The notes below the pieces were generated by a model, which did not search any database, was not told where the DNA came from, and saw only the letters and a list, made by a program, of their open reading frames with translations. This document shows positions 1-10,729 of a stretch of DNA of 64,000 bases, one piece after another (position 1 is the first letter of the stretch; every line of letters starts with the position of its first letter). The position numbers and the translations under genes are program-made. The stretch lies in assembly GCA_014155875.1 (NCBI GenBank), contig JACEFZ010025061.1, positions 248,001 through 312,000 on the forward strand, written 5' to 3'. This DNA comes from Cepaea nemoralis (lineage: Eukaryota; Mollusca; Gastropoda; Stylommatophora; Helicidae).

Positions 1-636
1 ATATTCGTTATAATTACTTTAGGCAGTAGCCTTGTTAAACTATAGTGTGATGATTAGCACTGTTAGTGGAAACTAGTTAGAGTAGAATAGTGATATTAAC
101 TCTGCTAGTTAAGAATAGATTAGTGAAGTGTTGATAAGCTTTACTAGTTGAGAATTGAGCAATGAGGGATAATTGGGATCTTCCCGTAGGTGTCCCTGGT
201 GGGCGGGGTTCCGCATTCTGTTTGCTGATTTTTTCTTTGTCATAGCCTGATTCGGCTCTAGGTGGGTAGCTAATCTGCTCTATGACTAAGTCTAGTTAGC
301 TAAAGATCATTAAGCAAGGTGATAGGCTTACACTCAGCCGAAAGGATCAGTGACTAGTACTATCACCAGATGTGTTGTTTCTATCCTAGGTTCCCTACCA
401 GATCCAAGGAAACTCTACAAGTTTTGGGGAAGAATTAAAAAACCCATTCGGAAGAACACCAGTTCAACAATCAATAAAGTTGCATACAGAAACGTAACTT
501 ACGCTAGAAGGAAATTGATTCATCAAAGAGAGTGATGCATACTGATGCACCACACAGCATCAGACAGTAGTAACGAACCGAGAACCGGCTAAGAGTACCT
601 AGTGTTAGTACAGTAACAATTAACATTAGTAATTAG
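1..636. other. Sequence with no recognised gene
   Basis: AT-rich sequence with no convincing coding region. A 61-codon ORF (350-535) ends in residues (ARRKLIHQRE) faintly like the LINE A C-terminus (QRRLIHQHRT), and a clear LINE A 3' end follows at 637. The stretch may therefore include a badly decayed LINE A copy. That is an inference. Confidence 0.3.
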
Positions 637-704
637 CACTTATGGACTGAATGGTTCGATGTGCAACGAGGATGATCTGTCGACTAACTAACTAACTAAC
701 TAAC
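637..704 (+). mobile_element. LINE A 3' terminal fragment with CTAA tail
   Basis: About 68 bp that match the 3' ends of the LINE A copies at 58740-58815, 52255-52300 and (reversed) 27883-27930. It encodes the last residues LWTEWFDVQ-type in another frame context, then the conserved 3' UTR ending GTCGACTAACTAAC. The tail is a short run of CTAA repeats. It is a severely 5'-truncated or decayed copy. Confidence 0.7.
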
Positions 705-1780
705 TGCGTACACACTACAAAAGACTGGTGCAGTTTGTTTAGGAACATTAGGAACGGACATTGTGTAGAGTGCAACCGGTCCATGATTAACTGTTAATAC
801 CACCGGTGTCTATTTCGGATGTTCATGAAATTGGATTACCAGAGGTCTACAGAGGCAAAGCATTATCCGGCAAGATGGTTCCGGCAACGGGTGAGACGTA
901 CTTGTTCTGATGTAACGTGCTGTGGTCTATCTTTGCTGTGATCAGCTGACTGAGTTGATGTCTGAGAGACAGAGTCTACACACTTTATAGAACACGTCAC
1001 ACATTTTCTTCGCATACACGTCTCATACACGTTACACTTTTATTTTAATAAATTAATCTTTATTAATTTCTAGAAGCAAGAGTTGTTGAGTATGTTGCGT
1101 TGGGGAAGTATGAGAAGGGGGCATAGTACGACAGTGTGAGAGTGATAGGAAAAGGTGTCCATAGGCTGATGGAGTGTGTTGGACGGAAGCTGGTGGATTC
1201 TCCAGAATATTGAGGGGGGAAAAAAATAATATTATCATGTGGGTGTCGGATCTCCTCACTCCAGGGACGACACTTTAAAGGAGGACACGACAAGGTCACC
1301 CATCAACATTTTCAAACTGCTATTTCTGTGATAACCTACAGTATTTTAAAGTTTCATATTAAAATATATCTCATTAACTTATTTGTCCTTGTTCATGATT
1401 GGCTGGATTTTACTGTGCACAGATGTGCTCTCAATATCATGATTATTTGATGGTTTTGTGTGTCCGCTCAATTCGAACTCAAGTGTAGTGCATCCACATA
1501 ATACTACTTCTAGTGTACTGGACTGATTTTTGTGAGTGGATTAGCTTACCCTATTACCAGTGTCCACCATCATCAGGTGGACCCACATTCCAAATTTGGA
1601 GGTACTTGTAATTTATGTCCACAAGTCAAGGACGAGAAATCAACAGTCAACAGTATAGAGGTTTAACCCACTACCTCAGCATCAACACACTGGAAGTTTA
1701 AGAAGGAGGGCCCTTGTCCATTCAGCCATGTTGACGACTATCATGATAATTTGTACAGTCTTAACTAAGAGACAACTTAC
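705..1780. other. Intronic sequence, nothing recognised
   Basis: No convincing ORF, RNA gene or transposon. It lies downstream (on the minus strand) of the TRPM exon at 1781-1938, so it is most likely TRPM intron. The overlapping ORFs near 1053-1299 have no recognisable family and look like chance. Confidence 0.4.
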
Positions 1781-1938
1781 ATCTGCAAATATGAGCTGAT
1801 CCTTGTTCTGCACGCACCCCCAAGATGCTATTCCAATTGTTATCACCCTTCCCTTGGAAGTCAAACCAAAGTCTCTGACTGCCTCACCTACCAACTTCAT
1901 CACACCTGCATTGGTTCCACCGGTCACAATCCAGGCAC
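1781..1938 (-). CDS. TRPM (TRPM2-like) cation channel, exon encoding the GAWIVTGG segment
   Basis: Internal exon of a TRPM-family channel. These are tetrameric cation channels of the plasma membrane or internal membranes; the exon lies in the cytosolic N-terminal homology region. The translation contains AWIVTGGTNAGVMKLVGEAV, then GLTSKGRVITIGIASWGCVQ and KDQLIFAD, close to the TRPM pattern AWIxTGGxxxGVMKxVGEAVRDF...ITIGxATWG. Boundaries: acceptor ...CCTGTTGCAG before base 1938 and donor GAT|GTAAGT after base 1781. The acceptor phase completes the codon begun by the exon at 15625-15814 (ST|GAW). The open frame extends past both splice sites, but those parts have no TRPM match and are intron. 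Subfamily (TRPM2 versus TRPM1/3/6/7) is uncertain from one exon. Confidence 0.88.
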
Positions 1939-2290
1939 CTGCAACAGGTTTCACCACCATCAGAATTAGGTCAAGAATTTCTGCATAATTTTTTGTTGTT
2001 GCATATCCCTTACAGGATGTTGCAGTCAACATCAGCATTTTTCAGCTGCTGTTGATGTACTAGGCAAGATTACGCTCAATTGTTTGCCATTGCTTTTTGA
2101 GCGACTGGCTCACATACCCCTAAGTTACCAACGTGGCGAGAACCGCTACAAATTCTCGTGCAGGTTACGTTACTCACGAGAATATACGGGATTACAGAGA
2201 AAGACGTTAACCTCTAGGCTAGGGAGTCCGGCCTGCATTATTTACAGTGGTTAAATCAATTGTACTTGCTCAGCTAAAAATATCATTAAG
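1939..2290. other. Intron 5' of the TRPM exon, with a dispersed short repeat
   Basis: Intronic. About 1985-2045 (minus strand) resembles sequence near 47375-47425 and 61210-61260 (AATGCTG...GTAAGGGATATGCAAC-like core), so an old dispersed repeat sits about 50 bp before the exon acceptor. The remainder is not recognised. Confidence 0.45.
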
Positions 2291-2975
2291 GATATCTTCT
2301 CACCTGTACTAACACTCAACACACAAACATTCTCACTTGTACTAACATGCAACACACAAACATTCTCACCTGTTTTAACACTCAACACAAACATTATCAC
2401 CTGTAAAAACACTAACCACAAACATTCTCACCTGTACTAATACTCTACACAAAAATATTCTCATCTGTACTAACACTCAACACACACACATTCTCACATT
2501 TACTGACGCTCACCACACAAACATTATCACCTGTACTAACACTAACCACAAACATTCTCATCTGTTCTAACACTCTACAGACAAACATGCAGATCTGTTC
2601 AAATACTCAACACACAAACATACTCACCTGTTGCAGCACTCTATATACAAACATTCTCACCTGCACTAACACTCAACACACAAACATTATCACCTGTACT
2701 AACACTCACCTCACAAAGATTCCCACCTGTACTAACATTAACCACAAATATGCTGACTTGTACTAACACTCAACACAAACTTTCTCAGTGGTACTTACAA
2801 TCAACACACAAATATTCTCAGTGGTACTTACAATCAACACACAAAAATTCTCAGTGGTACTTACAATCAACACACAAATATTCTCAACTGTACTAACATT
2901 TACATCAAACATGCTGACCTGTACTAACACACAACACACAAACATTCTCAACTGTAATAACACTCAACACACAAA
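2285..2975. repeat. 33-bp minisatellite, left block (about 20 units)
   Basis: Tandem units near 33 bp of the form CTGTACTAACACTCAACACACAAACATTCTCAC, with many point variants. This is the same array as 12137-15624, split by insertion of LINE A at 2976. On the minus strand, which is the TRPM sense strand, most units read TACAG followed by GTGAGAATG, a good 5' splice-site match. The ORFs at 2763-2963 (-) and 2788-3216 (+) are only the repeat read in frame. Confidence 0.93.
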
Positions 2976-3467
2976 GGTAAAGCTGGGGCGACCATCCCCA
3001 ACCCAGCACGTCCACAGGTGGCGGATCGTGGAACGGCCTCTAGATATAGAAGTTAGCTGTGAATACCCAATAAGCAGCCGCAGACCAACTGGCGGTGGGC
3101 ACAGAGGGCGAGGCGGGATCTCAGGGTGGGATCTGAGTTCCATAGAAAATACCTCATATGCTCGGAGACGTGCTTGCCAAGCGAGTCAGGGGCGCTCTAA
3201 TCCCACCCCCGGGTAGGTGGAACCCGTTAGCTTTGGACAGCAGTCCATCTAGGAGACGGAAAACTCCAAATATAAACCCCCAAGTTCAAGGTGGACCAGA
3301 GTGCTGAGGAATTGGATGGCAGCGGGTAAGCTGGTCATGAACGTTGGACGTCTGGTAGGCATGTGGGGCGGCACCAGGTGTATGGACTCCTGCAGGACAT
3401 CCCCTGCCTCTTCCCTAGCAAACAGGCAATGCTAGGGTGACCGGTTACTTCCTGCAATATCCAAACT

Positions 3468-4499
3468 TTGATTATGGAATTAATTAAACACAGGAATCGT
3501 CGCTGGAGCTACGGAGCTTGTGCTCTGCGCTTGACACATCTATCAGAGGCTAGCAAAGAAAGAGAGAGGAGGAGAAGGCGAGGAAATGGTGTGAGAAGAA
3601 GGCATAGAAATAGGAGGGCAGGCGCCAGGAGAACAAGACAAAAAGTGGAGAGACTAGGTTTCAACCATATAAGAGTGGGATACTGGAATTGTCGTAGTGC
3701 CAGGCAGAGAGGTCCTGTATTGGAGAGGCTAATATATGATTTTGATGTCCTCATGCTCCAGGAGCTAAATACAAACTAATACCATTGCCCTGGGTACGCC
3801 AGTTATATAAACCCTACTGGGCAGAAGAGACATGGACAAGGTCTGCTGGTGAAGGAAGGAGTGAAGCATGTTGTACTTGACTTGAGCCAGTGGAATCACA
3901 GCGCAAGCGAGGTCCAGGGTATACAAGTGGAGATTGGTGGCTTAAGTTGGAACATCATAAATGTATATGCCACAGTGGACTGTTTTGTCAGAAAGGAACA
4001 CTGGGACTGGCTTAAGGAATTGGAGGAATTACCAGGTGATAGGCTACTTATATGTGGAGACTTCAAAGCGAGGAACAGAGATTGGGGCAGTAGTGGAGAA
4101 AACCGGCAGGGAATTGTCCTTTCTGATGTCATGGTGGACTCTGATGTGGTCTGCATAAATGATGGTAGGCCGACAAGAATGGCAATGAGGCCTGGCGATG
4201 CAGATACAGCTATTGACTTGGCACTTGTCTCCCAGTCATCAGTCCTTGACGTAAAGTGGACTGTTTTGAATGATCATGGGAGTGATCACATGCCATGCTC
4301 AGTCCTGATCTCTAAATCCAGGAAAGTTAAGTCTGGGAGAGCGCGCAAGACCTTCCGGTATGAGTGGACCGATAGCCTTCTTGGACGCCTCAGAATGCTG
4401 GACCCCAGAAGTAGACCATGCTTGGAAAGCAAAGAGAGCTGCAGTGAAGCAGCTAAAGAAAGTGTGACAGACACCCCGAAGTTTACGAGAGGAAGTTGA
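3468..4499 (+). pseudogene. LINE A endonuclease domain (broken)
   Basis: Apurinic endonuclease-like (EEP fold) region that nicks target DNA for target-primed reverse transcription. It starts with a basic Arg-rich leader. The EN core follows: VGYWNCRSARQRG near 3677, LMLQELN near 3750, ICGDFKARNRDWG near 4060 (canonical GDFNARN, with N to K here), AIDLALV near 4212 and GSDHMPCSV near 4283. A TAA at 3777-3779 interrupts the frame, which then stays in register. Near 4490 the frame shifts by one before the RT block. The close relative at 53149-54270 is also broken. It is inactive as it stands. Confidence 0.8.
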
Positions 4500-4527
4500 T
4501 GCAGCGGAAAATGTCAAGAAAGACAAG

Positions 4528-5674
4528 GTGGAGGTTTTCAAGCGCTGTGCTGCAGAGGCCAAAAACGCAAAAAGGGAATGTTTCATGAAGGAGATTGGAG
4601 GTGATAAAACACTGCGAAAATTATGGAAACTGCACAGACATATGCAAAGGAAAGATCGGCCTATGACAATGGGAACAATTTATAGAGATGATGGTGTGCG
4701 CGTGACAACAGACAAAGAGAAAGGGGAGGCGTTTCTCCAGAGATTTTTAGAGCAGACCAATCATAATGATGCGGACACCAGGGATGCAGTTAGAGAGGAG
4801 TTATCAAGCACCATGAAGAATATGCATTATGAAGACATCAAACGGGTTGAAGATGTTAAACATATTTTGAAAAAGGCAAAAGACACGGCACCAGGGACCG
4901 ATGGGGTTAGGTATGGCCACATGAAGGCTTTGGGTGATGCAGACCTGAAGGAGATGACAAACTGCTTTAACCAGAGCATTAGGACAGCATCAGTACCACA
5001 GGACTGGGTGCACAGCTATCTCATCCCTCTCCCAAAACCATTCAAGGATCATTCAAAGCTTTGCGGTTTTAGGATCATCACCCTTCAAAATACATTTGGG
5101 AAGGTTCTAGTGAAGATAGTCGCTGTCAAGCTGCAAGAGTTTTAGTAAATGGGGAAGCTGCTTCCAAGAGGCCTGGGGAGCTATAGGCCAGGAAAAGATA
5201 CCTGGTCAAATGCAGCCACTTTTGCCTTTGACATTTATGAGGGATTCCAAAGTAGACAGGAAACGATGGCGGCAACGCTTGATCTCGAGGATGTGTACAA
5301 TAGAGTTCAATATGATATTTTGATGACCGCACAGATGGAGAAGGGGGTCAATTCCTGGTTGGTGAACTGGATAGCAGCCATCCTGCATTCTCGTTGGGTT
5401 GCTCTCCGTCTGGGCGCATGGACCTCAGAGCCACATATTTTAACTCCGGGACTGCCACAGGGATCTGCAATCTCGCTGGTGCTCTTCAACGTGTATATAA
5501 GCAAGATTGCAAACCTAGAAGCACCAGGGGCTAGAAGGATACTACCATTTGCAGATGAAGTTCTTGCATATAGGCAGGAGAGAGATAGGGAGCAGACAGC
5601 CCAGGAGTTACAGGCGACAGTAGACAAAGTGATTGACTGGTGCACTGAAATGAGTGCTGTCATCCACCCGGAAA
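4528..5674 (+). pseudogene. LINE A reverse transcriptase, N-terminal and central part (broken)
   Basis: Reverse transcriptase of LINE A. Visible blocks are DTAPGTDGVRYGHMK near 4881, WVHSYLIPLPKP near 5007, FRIITLQNTFGKVL near 5068, GLPQGSAISLVLFNVYISKI near 5449, and FADEVLAY near 5550. The catalytic FADD has become FADE. A TAG at 5143-5145 breaks the frame without shifting it. The domain is cut at 5674 by LINE B and resumes at 10730 (IHPEK...). Residues after 5675 in this frame belong to LINE B, not to LINE A. Confidence 0.82.
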
Positions 5675-5820
5675 CCCCTCTGCTATGTGTCCACCGTGAC
5701 GAGGTAGAGGGGCTTGCGCGTCCCAATGACCCCAAGAGCTATGCCGACGGTAGCACAGCTACTGGTAGGGCCACCCATGTCGGACAGGTCAAGGGAGAGG
5801 GACCAAACGAAGAGACACAC
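5675..5820 (+). promoter_or_regulatory. LINE B 5' end upstream of the monomers
   Basis: The first 146 bp of LINE B, starting CCCCTCTGCTATGTG, up to the first tandem monomer. It likely includes the internal promoter start region of the element. No specific promoter motif is identified. Confidence 0.45.
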
Positions 5821-6056
5821 AAACCTGCTGCCTTGTAGGTAGACTGGGGACAGTCAAAGGCTAGGGAAAGCACCCCGAATACATGCTTGTCGAAATCGGA
5901 TGTACTGAGCCACAGGCTTGACAAAGCAGTGCAACGTAAAACCTGCTGCCTTGTAGGTAGACTGGGGACAGTCAAAGGCTAGGGAAAGCATCCCGAATAA
6001 ATGCTTGTCGAAATCGGATGTACTGAGCCACAGGCTTGACAAAGCAGTGCAACGTA
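5821..6056 (+). repeat. Two tandem 118-bp monomers in the LINE B 5' UTR
   Basis: Units 5821-5938 and 5939-6056 are nearly identical and begin AAACCTGCTGCCTTGTAGG. They differ at only two or three positions (for example CACCCC/CATCCC and ATACATG/ATAAATG). Repeated 5' monomers act as additive promoters in some LINEs (mouse L1 is the known example). That role here is an inference from position just before the start codon. Confidence 0.85.
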
Positions 6057-6065
6057 ACTTAATTC

Positions 6066-6830
6066 ATGTCACAAATCAAAATTAATCGTTATGGTGCTAA
6101 TCCCGTGAAGTCCCATCAGGCGGCGATAGTGCCGGGCCCCCTGCCTCGAGGGGGTCCACCCATGACTACTGGTGGTCACCTTCCCCTGTGCTGTGGAGTC
6201 AAGGCACAGAGGAGTAGGTTAAGAGCTATTGACCAAATACCCCGGACACTCAACATACTACAGTGGAATGCCGAAGGAGTTTACAAGAAGAAAGACTCCC
6301 TAACACAGCGTCTTCATAAAGATAGAATAGATGTGGCATGCATTCAAGAGACACACCTCAACGCCAATCACAAATTCTCAGTCAGAGGATATCAGGCCAC
6401 ACGTTTCGACCGCGAAGGACACAAAGGAGGAGTTCTAATACTTACACGAAATACAATACCTTGCAGCGAAGTATCTGTGATCTCTGACAACCAAACGGAA
6501 ATTATAGGTGTTGATATAATGATAAAGGACGTGAAAATAAGAATCTACAATCTGTATAGCCCAGCAGATAAGGACCTTACACTCTCAAACATGAAAATAA
6601 CTGACACAAACTGCATTATTGTCGGAGACTTTAATAGCCGTTCAGAAAGATGGGGATACCCAGATACTGACAAAAGAGGAGATGAATTGGAGGACTGGGA
6701 AATAGACTCAAATCTCCATCTACAACAAAGCGGATGACACACCGAGCTTCTACTCCAGAAGATGGCTTACCACTTCTACTCCAGACTTAGCTTTCTGCAC
6801 AGGAGACATCCTCAACAAAATCGATCGCCA
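6066..6830 (+). pseudogene. LINE B N-terminal leader and endonuclease (frameshifted)
   Basis: Starts ATG at 6066. A Gly/Pro-rich leader (GPLPRGGPPMTTGG) is also present in the relative at 56455, so it is a family trait. The EN core follows: LNILQWNAEGVY near 6250, VACIQETHLN near 6334, GGVLILTRN near 6430, IVGDFNSRSERWG near 6618. The 6066 frame ends at 6737. The next EN block (SFYSRRWLTTSTPDLAF) continues in another frame to about 6830, and the GSDYRP block lies in the frame starting 6832. The protein is therefore broken by at least one frameshift near 6735. Confidence 0.8.
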
Positions 6831-6831
6831 T

Positions 6832-9119
6832 GTGCTGGACCAATTAGCAGGTAGTGACTACAGACCAATCAAGCTTGTAATGAATATGGAGTATGTTCCA
6901 CAGGAGCAAAAGCCCTTGCCCCGCTGGAATTACAAACGAGCAGATTGGGACAGATTTGCCATACTAACAGACAAATATTGTGAAAACATAAATACACGAT
7001 ATGGCAACATAAAGCAAATGGTGGAAAGTCTAAACAGAGCGATAATACAGGCAGCCACTGAGTCTATTCCAAGAGAAGCGAGGAAAAATTACATACCATA
7101 CTGGACTGAAGAACTACAAAGTTTGGAGGACAAAGTTGAAGATGCCAGGAAGACAGCAGAGAGAGAACAAACAATTGAAGTGAACATCTCTCTCAAAGCC
7201 ATCTCAGCAAAATATAAAAGAACAGTAAATCAAACAACAAGAGATTGTTGGAGGGATAAAACAGAAAACCTGAATTTTGACAGGGATGGAAACAAACTAT
7301 GGAAACTAGTGAAAGCCATGAACAATGAAGGACCTAGAAACAAACAAATAACAATTAAACAAGGAAATGCCTTGCTTACAGGAAAAAAGGCTGCAAATGC
7401 ACTAATGGAACACTATGCAAATGCAAACCACATTGATATTACAACCGAACAGAAGAAAGCAATCAAAGACAAACAGATACATCATAGAAATACAGAGACA
7501 GCAGCAGAATATATGATGGCAAATCTAACAATGGAAGAAATGGAACAGGCAATGAATACCCTAAAAAAGAAGAAATCACCAGGAAAGGATGGAATCACAA
7601 ATGAAATGCTAATAGGACTAGGCACCAAGGCAAAGAAGAAACTACTAGCAGTCCTAAATAACAGCTGGAAGAGAGGAATAGTCCCACAGGCATGGAAGGA
7701 AGCTATACTAAGTACCAGTCCCAAAGAAAGGAAAAGACCTGGAAGAACCAAATGGCTATCGATCTATCAGTCTACTTAGCTGTGTAGGAAAATTAATGGA
7801 ACGCATTATCAATGGCAGGCTAACATGGCATCTGGAAGAAAACAAACTCTTAACACCACACCAAGCAGGATTCAGAAAGTACAGATCCACTGAAGATCAA
7901 ATAACCTATATAGCTCAGGAAATAGAGGATGCCTTCCAAGAGAAAAAGCACACACTAGCAGTCTGGATAGATTTAGAAAAAAGCATTTGATAAAGTATGG
8001 AAGGAAGGACTGAAAGTAAAACTGCAAAAAATGCATGTTTGTGGGAAAATGTACAAATGGATCAGCCACTAACTTGAGAACAGAACTGCCAGAACAAAAG
8101 TACAAGGACAAACAAGCAAAATGATGCTGTTGGAGCAAGGTGTCCCCCAAGGAGGAGTTCTTTCACCAACATTATTCCTAGCATATATAAATGACTTCAC
8201 AGAAAATTTTCCAGCCAGAGTACACACATCCTCCTTTGCAGATGACCTAGCCATATGGACATCTGAAGAATATATTAGTACAGCTAACAGCAGAATACAG
8301 CAAGCCTTATTAGCGCTAGAGGACTGGTCAAAATCATGGCTAGTGAAGATAAGTGAGGAGAAAACAACATGCACAGTGTTCTCCCTCTCAAATAAAACTC
8401 AGCAACCTAAGCTGGTATTGAATGGAAAAATATTGCGCCATGAAGAAAATCCAAACTATCTAGGAGTCACCTTTGATCGTCGCCTGACATGGAAAACACA
8501 GGTTGAGAAAAATCGAACAAGAGCAAGGCAGAGAATGGCAATCATGAAAAAGCTTGCTGGTACAACGTGGGGAGCAGATGAGAAAGTTCTCAAGAAGTTA
8601 TATACTTGACGGGTGAGGCCAGTACTGGAATATGGCATTGCAGCTTGGGCAACAGCAGCTAAGTCAAACTTTAACAAAATAAGTAGAGTCCAAAACCAAG
8701 GAATGCGAATCATAACTGGAAGCCTGAAGACAACGCCTATTAATGAACTAGAAAAGATCACTTGTTTACAACCAATGCAGGACAGAAGAGATAGCAGAGC
8801 CCAGCAACAAGCAGAACAATTTAGAAGACTGCCAGACCACCCTATGTATAACAGGTTTAATAGTTTTGGAAAAAGAAGACTGAAGCGCAGCAACTTTGTA
8901 GAAACTGCAAAACGAAAGATTATGGCAGATCCCATACTTAACATATCAACAGTCAAGCCCATTTACAATGCACACAACTTCCCAGCTTGGAGACAGCAGC
9001 AACTGTCTGAGATGATAGAAAACATTCCTGGTATTGAGAAAAAGAACACTCAGAATGAAACCGAAAGAAGAAAAATAACCCTAAACTACATAAAAGAACA
9101 TTACCCAAGCAGCAATTGA
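6832..9119 (+). pseudogene. LINE B reverse transcriptase (frameshifted)
   Basis: Frame 6832-7779 has the linker and early RT blocks (KKKSPGKDGITNEMLIGLG near 7567, VPQAWKEAIL near 7682). It is followed by MERIINGRL and HQAGFRKYRSTEDQI near 7796-7900. The catalytic blocks are in frame 8121-8609: GVPQGGVLSPTLFLAYIND and FADDLAIW near 8238, an intact FADD box. A TGA at 8607-8609 interrupts the same frame, which goes on to 9119 through the thumb (RPVLEYGIAAWATAAKS). Frames change near 7760 and 7985. The copy is recognisable throughout but not functional. Confidence 0.85.
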
Positions 9120-9891
9120 CCCATGCATATACAGATGGATCAGCCAAAGATTCAATTAAAATGGAGGAGGAGGAATTCTCCTTAATTTAAAAAATGGAGT
9201 GATAAAAACACAGTCAGTGGCAACTGGAACATTTTCAAGTAACTTCAAAGCGGAGGTAGAGGCTTTGAAAACTGCAGCAGAAATTCTCTTGATGGAGGAA
9301 AATAAAGAGAAGCAAATAGCTTATCTTCACAGATACAAAGTCAGCTGTCTCAATACTGAAGAGCAAAATCAGCACAGAACTAGCTGACCTAAGAGCAGCA
9401 CTCCATGGTCTATGCCAGAAATCCAAAAAAGTTGTAATACAGTGGATCCCATCACATTGCAGTATACCTGGAACTGAAGAGGCTGACAGACTAGCAAAAG
9501 AGGGTGGACGATTACCACAGCCTGACATAGACATAACCTATAATGAGGCAAAAAGGTTTATAAAAAGCACTTATAGAACCAAATGGGAATCAGAGCATCC
9601 AGGCCACCAGAAGGATGATGCATATTACAAACTCGACCGAAGAGAACAAGTAGCAATCTTCAGACTCCGCACAGGACATAACAGGCTGAAACACCACTTG
9701 TTCAATAAACTAAAGATAGGAGATACCGATGAATGTAATTGTGGAACTGGTAAAATGACAGCTAAACATTTGCTGCAGGAGTGCCCAATATATGCAGAAC
9801 AGAGAAAGATATTTTGGCCCACGCCTGCTTCATTTGAGGAACAAGCTCTATGGAGATATCAACAAGCTCAAGTTGACTACAGCTTACTTTA
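9120..9891 (+). pseudogene. LINE B RNase H and C-terminal Cys/His motif (frameshifted)
   Basis: RNase H domain that degrades RNA in RNA/DNA hybrids. AYTDGSAKDS lies near 9125, FKAEVEALKTAAEI near 9247, a DTKSAV block near 9338 and IQWIPSHCSIPGTEEADRLA near 9440. All lie in frames that change at least twice. The C-terminal block, FRLRTGHNRLK near 9659 then CNCGTGKMTAKHLLQECP near 9735, is a conserved Cys/His motif also found at 48900-49050. Stop at 9889-9891. Confidence 0.8.
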
Positions 9892-9990
9892 ACTACATTC
9901 AGGTTGACATCTAAAGGTGCATGAAGATGTATTTAGACTGCCACACTTCATACCACAGGTATGTCGGTTACAAAAGCGTCCCAGAGGCAT

Positions 9991-10290
9991 GAAATGGAAT
10001 ATTGCTTGGATAGCACATCCATTACGTGGAAAGTCCGAATCAAAAGCTCACTGTGTGGGCTTCGTAAATGGTGGAAAAAGTGTCCTAGTGACACGAAATG
10101 GAATATTGCTTGGATAGCAAATCCATTACGTGAAAAGTCCGAATCGAAAGCTCACTGTGTGGGCTTCATAAAAGGTGGAAAAAGTGTCCTAGTGGCACGA
10201 AATGGAATATTGCTTGGATAGCAAATCCATTATGTGGAAAGTCTTAATCGAAAGCTCACTGTGTGGATGTCATCTGCAGACTGCATTCTT
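9991..10290 (+). repeat. 104-bp tandem repeats in the LINE B 3' UTR (about 2.8 units)
   Basis: Units starting GAAATGGAATATTGCTTGGA at 9991, 10095 and 10199, exact spacing 104 bp, the last one partial. The ORFs covering them are repeat translations without a product. The units lie between the LINE B stop codon and its conserved 3' end. Confidence 0.85.
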
Positions 10291-10544
10291 CTGGTTTCCG
10301 GAGGAACAGCCTATGGTGAACGGAAGGCCCAATATACGGAAGTGAGGCTAAGCAGCCATGTGCAGGACGTGACGATTCCTTGGGTGAGCCCAGTACCAGA
10401 GCGCTGTGTGATGGCTCTGCAAGTATGGAAGCCTCCTTGGATGGCGGGGAATGCCCATGGTCTGCCCCTGCCTTCCCTTGAGGGTTGACCAGGATGTCTT
10501 TGGCTGTTCTATATGGGCCAGCTAGGATGGGGGATAACACCACA

Positions 10545-10716
10545 ACAGTGAGATTCAAACGTCCTAAGAAACCCCCGGGAAGGTTAACCCGGTCAACAAA
10601 TGCCCGCAGAAGTCAGATGTGTCGGCCTAATGGCGCAAGAACGCAGCTCTGCTGTAAACAGGCACAACGCAGTCACATCCGGAAAAAAAATCCGGATGAA
10701 CGCAGAAGAAGAGAAG
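10545..10716 (+). repeat. Conserved LINE B 3' end, shared with dispersed SINE-like copies
   Basis: The last ~170 bp of LINE B (GGTTAACCCGGTCAACAAATGC ... GGATGAACGCAGAAGAAGAG). The same module occurs reversed at 33067-33393 (with its own target duplication) and 61492-61650. This is what a LINE 3' recognition end shared with 5'-truncated copies or a partner SINE looks like. Confidence 0.8.
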
Positions 10717-10729
10717 ATCCACCCGGAAA

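Larger units (their letters stand above)
5675..10716 (+). mobile_element. LINE B, full-length copy inserted in LINE A
   Basis: A complete non-LTR retrotransposon of about 5.0 kb. It is flanked by the exact 13-bp target duplication ATCCACCCGGAAA (5662-5674 and 10717-10729). It has a 5' UTR with two 118-bp monomers, one long coding region (EN, RT, RNase H, terminal Cys/His motif) at 6066-9891, a 3' UTR with 104-bp tandem repeats, and a conserved 3' end finishing GAAGAAGAG. The coding region carries several frameshifts. LINE A sequence resumes exactly after the duplication, which independently confirms the boundaries. Confidence 0.92.

Noticed and set aside
2763..3216. Two overlapping ORFs on both strands in the minisatellite
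   Set aside because: They are translations of the 33-bp unit (VLTINTQIFS- and STTENICVLIV-type repeats). The plus ORF then runs into the LINE A 5' UTR.
5739..6042. Minus ORFs with repeated text (SSLWLSTSDFDKH)
   Set aside because: These are shadows of the duplicated 118-bp LINE B 5' monomers.
9917..10488. Plus ORFs with repeated MKWNIAWIA text
   Set aside because: These are translations of the 104-bp repeats in the LINE B 3' UTR, located after the stop codon.
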